59,747 bases of DNA. Source: Polynucleobacter sp. Its GTDB lineage: Bacteria; Pseudomonadota; Gammaproteobacteria; Burkholderiales; Burkholderiaceae. A program made the translations under genes and the position numbers. Positions 54,991 to 59,747 of this stretch are shown here, in pieces (the first letter of the stretch is position 1; the number at the start of each line of letters is the position of its first letter). The stretch is taken from contig JAOAUK010000030.1 of assembly GCA_030157655.1 (NCBI GenBank), forward strand, positions 1-59,747. The letters run 5' to 3'. A model generated the notes under the pieces. The model saw only the letters and a list, made by a program, of their open reading frames with translations, did no database searches and was not told where the DNA came from.

Positions 54991-55956
54991 ATGCGCAAAA
55001 AGATCATCGTCCTAGATGACTACGAAAATTCGTACGAGAAGTTATCGGATTGGTCCAAGATCAAAGCTGCCGCTGATGTGGAGATTTTTAATCAGCCTTT
55101 GTACGGCCAAGAGTTACTTAAAACCCTAGAAAAAGCCCATGCTTTGGTATTAATGCGTGACCGCACACCATTGCCAGCCAGCCTGATTGATCAACTATCC
55201 CATCTTGAATATGTGGTTTTTACGGGTACCCGTAATTTAGCCCTGGATGCCGCCGCACTTAAACAAAGAAACATTCCTATTAGCCACACTGAATGGGGCC
55301 CTTCTAAAGACAGCACGGCTGAACTGACCTGGGCACTAATTTTGGGCCTACATAAACGCCTAGTAGAACAAAACCAATTACTCACCCAGCAAGCTTGGCG
55401 CAATGAGCACTCTTTATTACCGGTATTAAAAGGTCGCACCTTGGGCTTGATTGGCCTTGGTGAAATCGGCAGCCGTGTAGCTAAAGTGGCCTTGGCTTTT
55501 GGCATGAAAGTTGTCACCTGGAGTCCGAATATGACCCCAGCAAGGGCAGAAGCTGTGGGTGCTGAGTCCGTCTCTTTAGATGAGTTGCTGCAACAATCAG
55601 ATATTGTTTCTTTGCACATTGTGGCGAGCGCCACAACCAAAGGTTTACTCAACCAAGAGAAACTAGCTTTGATGAAAAAAGACGCTTTGTTAATCAATAC
55701 ATCGAGATCAACTTTGGTAGATACACATGCACTTGTTGTAGCTCTTAATGATCGAACGATTGGCGGAGCTGCGATTGATGTGTTTGATGCTGAGCCGCTA
55801 GTTGCTGATCATCCCTTGCGCAACACCCCCAATACATTATTAACACCGCACTTAGGCTTTGTGGCACAACCAGTGTTTGAGAGTTTTACAAAAGGCGTTG
55901 TTGAATGTTTAGAGGCTTGGTTAAATGGCCAACCAGTTATCCGCCCTTTGCCTTGA
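54991..55956 (+). CDS. D-2-hydroxyacid dehydrogenase family protein
   Basis: A 321-residue NAD(P)-dependent reductase. The Rossmann loop is GLIGLGEIGSRVAKVAL; the catalytic triad is in INTSRSTLVD (Arg), DVFDAEPL (Glu) and LTPHLGF (His). Substrate is unknown. GGAG lies 8 bases before the ATG. It is divergent from the TctC-CMD pair, which hints at uptake and oxidation of a common hydroxy acid (inference). Its 3-prime end overlaps the Smr gene by 32 bases. Confidence 0.92.
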   Translation: MRKKIIVLDDYENSYEKLSDWSKIKAAADVEIFNQPLYGQELLKTLEKAHALVLMRDRTPLPASLIDQLSHLEYVVFTGTRNLALDAAALKQRNIPISHTEWGPSKDSTAELTWALILGLHKRLVEQNQLLTQQAWRNEHSLLPVLKGRTLGLIGLGEIGSRVAKVALAFGMKVVTWSPNMTPARAEAVGAESVSLDELLQQSDIVSLHIVASATTKGLLNQEKLALMKKDALLINTSRSTLVDTHALVVALNDRTIGGAAIDVFDAEPLVADHPLRNTPNTLLTPHLGFVAQPVFESFTKGVVECLEAWLNGQPVIRPLP

Positions 55957-56389
55957 TTGCGGCAACCCCAGAAGAGCACTCGATAAGGTGTGCCCTTTCT
56001 GCGGTTCATCAGAAATGCCAGAAGTTCCTAAAAAGCTGGCGGGTATTTACACCCTCAATTTAGAACATCAACTCCCAACTGTTGATCAAGCGATTGAAAA
56101 GTTTGATCGCACATTAGAAGAGTTATCCGATACGGCGATGAGAGTTGTGAAAGTGATCCATGGTTATGGCTCAGGTGGCAAAGGTGGTCGCATCAAAGAA
56201 GCTGTGCGACAAGAATTGATTTATCAACGCCGCAGTCATTTGATTGATTCTTTTTACGCAGGTGAAGATTTGTTACCCGGTCGAGAAACCTACCAAGAAC
56301 TCATGAAACGTCACCCAACTCTGAAGAGTCTATTGACCAAAGATGTTTTTGGTAATGCGGGCATTACTTTGATTGTTTTAAAACGATGA
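55925..56389 (+). CDS. Smr-domain protein with N-terminal zinc ribbon
   Basis: A 154-residue protein. A zinc ribbon at the start (C9-X2-C12, C23-X2-C26 by ORF numbering: CLDCGNP, CPFCGS) is followed by an Smr domain with VIHGYGSGGKGGRIKEAVRQEL. Smr domains nick or bind nucleic acid. GAGG lies 9 bases before the ATG, inside the upstream gene. The first zinc ligand is encoded in the overlap. The stop overlaps the next start (ATGA). Confidence 0.82.
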   Translation: MANQLSALCLDCGNPRRALDKVCPFCGSSEMPEVPKKLAGIYTLNLEHQLPTVDQAIEKFDRTLEELSDTAMRVVKVIHGYGSGGKGGRIKEAVRQELIYQRRSHLIDSFYAGEDLLPGRETYQELMKRHPTLKSLLTKDVFGNAGITLIVLKR

Positions 56390-56586
56390 GCACATCACAA
56401 ATATGCCCACAGTGTGGCACCACTTTTGGCTGCGATATTGCGCAGGGTAAAACGCACTGTTGGTGCATGGAGTTACCCGCCATCCCAAAAGACATCACCG
56501 CTAAAACAGCAGGATTATCTGAAGGTTGTTTGTGCCCCGCTTGCCTCAAAAAACTGGCCCAATCAGTTGGCCACAAAAATGATTGA
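56386..56586 (+). CDS. Cysteine-rich CWC family small protein
   Basis: A 66-residue protein with cysteines in CPQCGTTFGC, HCWC and CLCPACLKKL, the Cys-rich CWC pattern, probably binding zinc. The WC pair and its size fit the family. Function is unknown. ATGA overlap with the Smr gene suggests coupled translation. Confidence 0.82.
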   Translation: MSTSQICPQCGTTFGCDIAQGKTHCWCMELPAIPKDITAKTAGLSEGCLCPACLKKLAQSVGHKND

Positions 56587-56609
56587 AGCTAGCTAGTTCA
56601 CTCAGCCAA

Positions 56610-56732
56610 TTACTCAGAACGACTGCAGACCCATTCTCTGCGTTGCCACTCACCTGGTTTTTCAGCAAAAACCATCCAAATTACCAAACCGCTAATAACT
56701 GACCAAACTGGGTTAGAAATCAATGTTTTCAT
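56610..56732 (-). CDS. 40-residue single-pass membrane protein, likely SOS-controlled
   Basis: A small ORF too short for most gene finders. Start ATG at 56732 with AAGGAG 7 bases before it; stop TAA at 56610. The peptide begins MKTLISNPVWSVISG, has one hydrophobic segment (about residues 9-23), and ends in a charged, Trp- and Arg-rich tail. A near-perfect LexA box lies 45 bases upstream. Size, single helix and SOS control recall TisB, SidA and similar damage-induced peptides, but I see no sequence match to any of them. Function is unknown. Confidence 0.6.
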   Translation of the reverse strand: MKTLISNPVWSVISGLVIWMVFAEKPGEWQRREWVCSRSE

Positions 56733-56777
56733 CGTTATGCTCCTTGAGACTCCATTAAATACAAGGCCTAAGCCATA

Positions 56778-56797
56778 TACTGTATAAATATACAGTA
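56778..56797. promoter_or_regulatory. LexA (SOS) box
   Basis: TACTGTATAAATATACAGTA fits CTGT-N8-ACAG and differs by one base from the classic E. coli consensus TACTGTATATATATACAGTA. It is 45 bases from the ATG of the 40-residue ORF on the minus strand and 113 bases from the Cys-rich gene on the plus strand, so it could control either or both. Confidence 0.85.
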
Positions 56798-56910
56798 TTT
56801 TAGAAAAAAGTCAAAGAATTTAATAAAAAGATGAAAAATGGCCTGAAATGGGCAAATCGTCACTAGGTCAAATAATGGGTTTATCCTATCGCCTAAAGGG
56901 AAAATGACGC

Positions 56911-57099
56911 ATGACAACAACAGAAATGATCTTTGATGGGCTGGTCTGGCTCATCGGTGGCTTAGTGGTGATTTATATGAGCAAACGCTATTGGGTGATG
57001 TTTCGCCATCGCAACACCCCCACTTCTGGTAGCTGCAATGACCAAAGCTCATGCTCCTCTTGCCCGAGCAAACAACAATCAACAAAGGATGCTCGATGA
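56911..57099 (+). CDS. Small Cys-rich single-pass membrane protein
   Basis: A 62-residue protein: one helix (about residues 9-23) then a basic stretch and a tail with C42, C48 and C51 (SCNDQSSCSSCPSK). This resembles FeoB-associated Cys-rich membrane proteins, but no feoA/feoB is here, so the label is only by shape. AAAGGG lies about 10 bases before the ATG. Its stop overlaps the next start (ATGA). A LexA box is 113 bases upstream. Confidence 0.7.
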   Translation: MTTTEMIFDGLVWLIGGLVVIYMSKRYWVMFRHRNTPTSGSCNDQSSCSSCPSKQQSTKDAR

Positions 57100-57545
57100 A
57101 CGTATCTTTAGCTAATCAAAGATCTTGGCTCAAGTTGTCACAAGTTCTGGTGGCCCTGGTATTTTTTATTGGGATGAATACGTCATTTGCACAAGCCGAT
57201 GTGCCAGAGAGCAAAAACTACGAAGGTATTCAGTACATCACTGGCGGTATTGGCAGTGAAGAATCAGAGGCCATGCTTGAACTAGGTAAGAAATGGCCGC
57301 TGGTATTGGAGTTTTCTCAGGCTCATCCACAAAGACCTCTGTGGGTAGCCGATGTGACTGTAAAGATTATCGATCAAAAGAAAAAGGTGGTGTTTAACGC
57401 CATCAGTGACGGCCCTATCTTGTTACTCAATTTAGCCCCCGGCAACTATGAGTTGCAACTCTCGTTCGAAGGTAAGCCCCTAAAAAGAACCGTGAAGATC
57501 GAAGAGAACAAGCCTATCAAGCTGTCGATTACCTGGCCTATCTAA
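57096..57545 (+). CDS. Periplasmic protein of unknown function
   Basis: About 149 residues from the ATG at 57096, which overlaps the preceding stop (ATGA); a longer frame lies inside that gene. A Sec signal (VLVALVFFIGMNTSFAQA) precedes a domain with beta-rich segments such as PLWVADVTVKIIDQKKKVVFNA and LLNLAPGNYELQLSFEGKPLKRTVKI, which recall carboxypeptidase-regulatory or Ig-like domains. I do not recognise a defined family. It pairs with the small Cys-rich membrane protein. Confidence 0.7.
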   Translation: MNVSLANQRSWLKLSQVLVALVFFIGMNTSFAQADVPESKNYEGIQYITGGIGSEESEAMLELGKKWPLVLEFSQAHPQRPLWVADVTVKIIDQKKKVVFNAISDGPILLLNLAPGNYELQLSFEGKPLKRTVKIEENKPIKLSITWPI

Positions 57546-57566
57546 TCTTCATCATTAATTATCTCC

Positions 57567-58589
57567 ATGCGATCAGCCTTTATAGATAACCTCAAAGGAC
57601 TGTCTTGCATCCTGATCATGCTTCACCATTTGGCTTTTTATGGCCCTATGTCCGATGTCGCTATGTCAGTGATTCCGGGAGTGATTGATTGGTTATTTGT
57701 ATATGGTCGGATGGCTGTTGCAGTGTTTTTGGTGATTGGTGGATTTCTAACAGGCCAAAAACTGCTAGAACAGAATGTCTTTGTTCATAAGAGCGTGTTT
57801 CAGTTAATTTGGCATAAGTACCAACGCTTGGTGATTCCTTACCTAGCAGCCATCATCCTCGCAATCATTTGTTCATTTATAGCAAGCCAATGGATGCAAC
57901 ATGCATCCATCTCGGCGATGCCAGAACCTAAACAATTAATCAGTCATTTGTTCTTTTTACAAAACCTGCTCGGCTATGAATCACTCTCAGCAGGTCTTTG
58001 GTATGTGGCCATGGATTTCCAGTTATTTGCAGTAACAGCTTTGGTACTTTTCTTGATCGATACCATCCTACCGACTCATTGGTCTTATCAGCGCACACAA
58101 TTAATTAGCGTACTGATCGTTGCTTTGGTAACGCTGGCCTCATTGTTCATTTTCAATTTGGACGATAGTTATGACGCTACTTTTTTATATTTCTATGTAG
58201 CCTATGGTCTAGGTATTTTGGCTGCGCAAATTGCCCAGACAAAATCAAGAATGTTTTTGTTATTTTTGTTATTAGACTTTTTGCTGTTTGCCTTGTACCT
58301 CGACTTTAGAGGTCGAGTATTGATTGCCGCTATCACTGCTGCTGTGCTTTGCTTGAGCTATCAAAGCTTATGGGTCAACGCTAAATTTTGGATGAATCCA
58401 CTCGCCAAGTTGGGTCGTATGTCGTATTCGATTTTCTTAGTGCACTTCCCTGTTTCACTGGTGGTTAGCAGTATTTGGGTACAACTCTATCCAGAGAACC
58501 CATGGCTTAACGTTGTTGGCATAGTCACATCTACACTACTAAGTTTGTTTGTTGCGATTCCTTTTTATCAATTCATAGAGAAGCGTTAA
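57567..58589 (+). CDS. Acyltransferase family 3 membrane protein
   Basis: A 340-residue protein with about ten helices. The start RSAFIDNLKGLSCILIMLHHLAF holds the family catalytic histidine, and a later MSYSIFLVHFPVSLVV block is also typical. Such enzymes acetylate or succinylate sugars, lipids or glycans. The substrate is unknown and no polysaccharide genes are nearby. It lies 21 bases after the periplasmic gene and may share its transcript. Confidence 0.87.
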   Translation: MRSAFIDNLKGLSCILIMLHHLAFYGPMSDVAMSVIPGVIDWLFVYGRMAVAVFLVIGGFLTGQKLLEQNVFVHKSVFQLIWHKYQRLVIPYLAAIILAIICSFIASQWMQHASISAMPEPKQLISHLFFLQNLLGYESLSAGLWYVAMDFQLFAVTALVLFLIDTILPTHWSYQRTQLISVLIVALVTLASLFIFNLDDSYDATFLYFYVAYGLGILAAQIAQTKSRMFLLFLLLDFLLFALYLDFRGRVLIAAITAAVLCLSYQSLWVNAKFWMNPLAKLGRMSYSIFLVHFPVSLVVSSIWVQLYPENPWLNVVGIVTSTLLSLFVAIPFYQFIEKR

Positions 58590-58676
58590 CCACTGCGCTG
58601 TTATGGCAATTATTTTTCCCTGTTCATTTACTTATAAAAACTATAAACTATTTGCCTAGCAACTTGAGGAGCAAAA

Positions 58677-59102
58677 ATGACCAGCATGATGTTTAGTAGT
58701 GCCGAATATATCCGCGAACTTAGAACAAGCGGCTTTAGCCAAGAGCAGTCAGAAACAATAACAAAGGGTGTGGAAAACATAAGGGAAGATATGAATCAAC
58801 TTGCCACTAAAGAGGACTTAAGAGAACTCAAAGATGATGTCAAAGAACTCAAGAAAGAAACTCAAAGTTTACGAAAAGAGTTACATGAAAGCATCAATGG
58901 AGTACGCACAGAGCTACATGAAAGCATCAGTGGATTACGTACAGAGTTCAAAAATGAATTCAAAAATTTTAAAGATGAAATCTTCGCTAGAATGGATGAA
59001 TACAATGAAAATATTCTTCATCGCTGGATCGCCAAATCATCTGTCTTAATCATGACAGCAACTGCAGTGATCATTGGCACGATTGCATTTATGCATCGAT
59101 AA
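58677..59102 (+). CDS. Coiled-coil membrane protein (DUF1640-like)
   Basis: A 141-residue protein with a long Lys/Glu-rich coiled coil (about residues 30-110) and a C-terminal helix (about 120-138, SSVLIMTATAVIIGTIAFM). This is the layout of DUF1640/CCDC90-like proteins. A 33-base unit encoding ELHESINGVRT is repeated in tandem (58878-58943). GAGGAG lies 5 bases before the ATG. Function is unknown. Confidence 0.78.
   Translation: MTSMMFSSAEYIRELRTSGFSQEQSETITKGVENIREDMNQLATKEDLRELKDDVKELKKETQSLRKELHESINGVRTELHESISGLRTEFKNEFKNFKDEIFARMDEYNENILHRWIAKSSVLIMTATAVIIGTIAFMHR
58878..58943 (+). repeat. Tandem 33-base duplication inside the coiled-coil gene
   Basis: Units 58878-58910 and 58911-58943 differ at only a few bases and encode ELHESINGVRT and ELHESISGLRT. 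A shorter TTCAAAAAT doublet follows a few bases later. In-frame duplication of 11 residues keeps the heptad-like register and lengthens the coil. Confidence 0.8.
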
Positions 59103-59330
59103 CTAGTTCACCCAGCCTTGTTTCCAATCCGATCCATTGGTGAGCAATCGCCAGTGGATTGTTTTTTGTCTTTTCGTCATAACCGCCTCAAGCACCACTT
59201 GATCAACTGGCAAACCCTCTTCCTCAGGCTCAATGACCTTCACCACCAAAAAATGCTTTTCTTTATTGATGGGGTGAACAGCAGTCCACTTGGTCAGCAG
59301 TAGTTTCTTAGGGTGGATAGAATTTTTCAC
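59103..59330 (-). CDS. Tryptophan-rich protein, TIGR02450 family
   Basis: A 75-residue protein. KKLLLTKWTAVHPINKEKHFLV and the end KTIHWRLLTNGSDWKQGWVN match the small Trp-rich TIGR02450 family seen in proteobacteria. Function is unknown. It ends next to the end of the coiled-coil gene (convergent) and starts close to the divergent CoA-binding gene. Confidence 0.82.
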   Translation of the reverse strand: MKNSIHPKKLLLTKWTAVHPINKEKHFLVVKVIEPEEEGLPVDQVVLEAVMTKRQKTIHWRLLTNGSDWKQGWVN

Positions 59331-59382
59331 TGAGATAGATTTAGTACTTTAATTTTTTCGTGGCTCATAAGATACTGCAGTC

Positions 59383-59747
59383 ATGAAATCATTATTACAA
59401 GAAACCAAGGTGATTGCAGTGGTGGGTCTTTCTGATAAGCCATCACGTCCCTCTTATGATGTGTCGCGCTATATGCAAGCACATGGCTATAAGATCATTC
59501 CAGTGAACCCCTCTTGTACGGAGATATTGGGTGAAAAGTGCTACCCAGACTTAAAGAGTATTCCCATAGCAGTAGATATGGTGAATGTCTTTAGGAAATC
59601 TGAAGATTGCTTGCCTGTTGCAAAAGACGCTGTCGCAATTGGTGCTAAGTCACTATGGCTACAGTTAGGCGTGATCAATGGTGAGGCTCATGACTTTGCC
59701 CAAGCACATGGCCTACAAGTGGTGATGGATAAGTGCTTGAAGATTGA
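59383..59747 (+). CDS. CoA-binding domain protein (YccU-like), cut by the window end
   Basis: A partial gene of 121 codons, open at the right edge. The start MKSLLQETKVIAVVGLSDKP and the blocks SRYMQAHGYKIIPVNP and LWLQLGVIN are typical of small CoA-binding Rossmann proteins like YccU, which are about 140 residues long, so only the last few residues are missing. Function is poorly known. Confidence 0.88.
   Translation, partial: MKSLLQETKVIAVVGLSDKPSRPSYDVSRYMQAHGYKIIPVNPSCTEILGEKCYPDLKSIPIAVDMVNVFRKSEDCLPVAKDAVAIGAKSLWLQLGVINGEAHDFAQAHGLQVVMDKCLKI

Noticed and set aside
1-59747. CRISPR arrays, tRNA or rRNA genes, insertion sequences, prophage genes
   Set aside because: Both strands were read by eye for repeats with spacers, cloverleaf-type sequences, transposase or integrase motifs; none was found.

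Overview
The window looks like part of a chromosome from a low-GC (mid-40s %, estimated by eye) freshwater betaproteobacterium of the Burkholderiales, most like Polynucleobacter. The reasons are the gene order sdhCDABE-gltA-leuC-(entericidin)-leuD-leuB-asd-fimV-truA-trpFBA-accD-folC-SPOR-cvpA-purF-metZ, families common in Burkholderiales (DUF2863, DUF3429, Bug/TctC receptor), and Burkholderiaceae-like proteins encoded with AT-rich codons. The genus is inferred from gene content; no rRNA or tRNA gene is visible to confirm it.

Region 1 (1-13.5 kb) is a sulfur-oxidation island. Reading leftwards it holds soxC-soxD-soxY-soxZ-soxA-soxX-soxB, then a CbiM-like membrane protein, a YeeE/YedE thiosulfate-type transporter fused to a DUF442 sulfurtransferase-like domain, and a TSUP exporter. 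Together these encode a complete periplasmic SoxXA-YZ-B-CD thiosulfate oxidation cycle plus sulfur transport. Divergent from soxC lie modB-modC (molybdate uptake, probably serving the Mo enzyme SoxC) and a Tat-exported SoxH-like metallo-beta-lactamase protein. Two look-alike stem-loops sit inside the sox operon. phhB and a DUF2244 gene lie at the left edge.

Region 2 (13.5-34 kb) is one minus-strand run of 22 genes: sdhCDAB-sdhE-gltA (TCA cycle), leuC-lipoprotein-leuD-leuB, asd, fimV, truA, trpF-trpB-trpA, accD, folC, a SPOR protein, cvpA, purF and metZ. Most gaps are tiny or overlapping, so it is probably a few long, partly overlapping transcripts.

Region 3 (34-46.6 kb) holds a GntR regulator divergent from mdh with two GTCT/AGAC palindromes between them, a CitE-like lyase, DUF2863, a SOUL protein, yaaA, an aminotransferase, a GST, DedA, purU, a 3-hydroxyacyl-CoA dehydrogenase, DUF3429, YqhA and rarA.

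Region 4 (46.6-56.6 kb) holds a second sulfur locus (flavocytochrome c sulfide dehydrogenase fccA-fccB, with a TlpA-type thioredoxin upstream), a nitroreductase, a cold-shock gene with a long structured leader, a split chromate transporter, a RodZ-like protein, an orphan FixJ-type regulator, a CMD/TctC pair divergent from a 2-hydroxyacid dehydrogenase, and Smr and CWC zinc proteins.

Region 5 (56.6-59.7 kb) is accessory. Its most striking element is an almost perfect LexA (SOS) box upstream of an unlisted 40-residue single-membrane-pass ORF on the minus strand. Around it are a Cys-rich small membrane protein, a periplasmic protein, an acyltransferase, a coiled-coil DUF1640-like protein, a Trp-rich TIGR02450 protein and a CoA-binding protein cut by the window end.

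No IS element, prophage, CRISPR array, tRNA or rRNA was seen.
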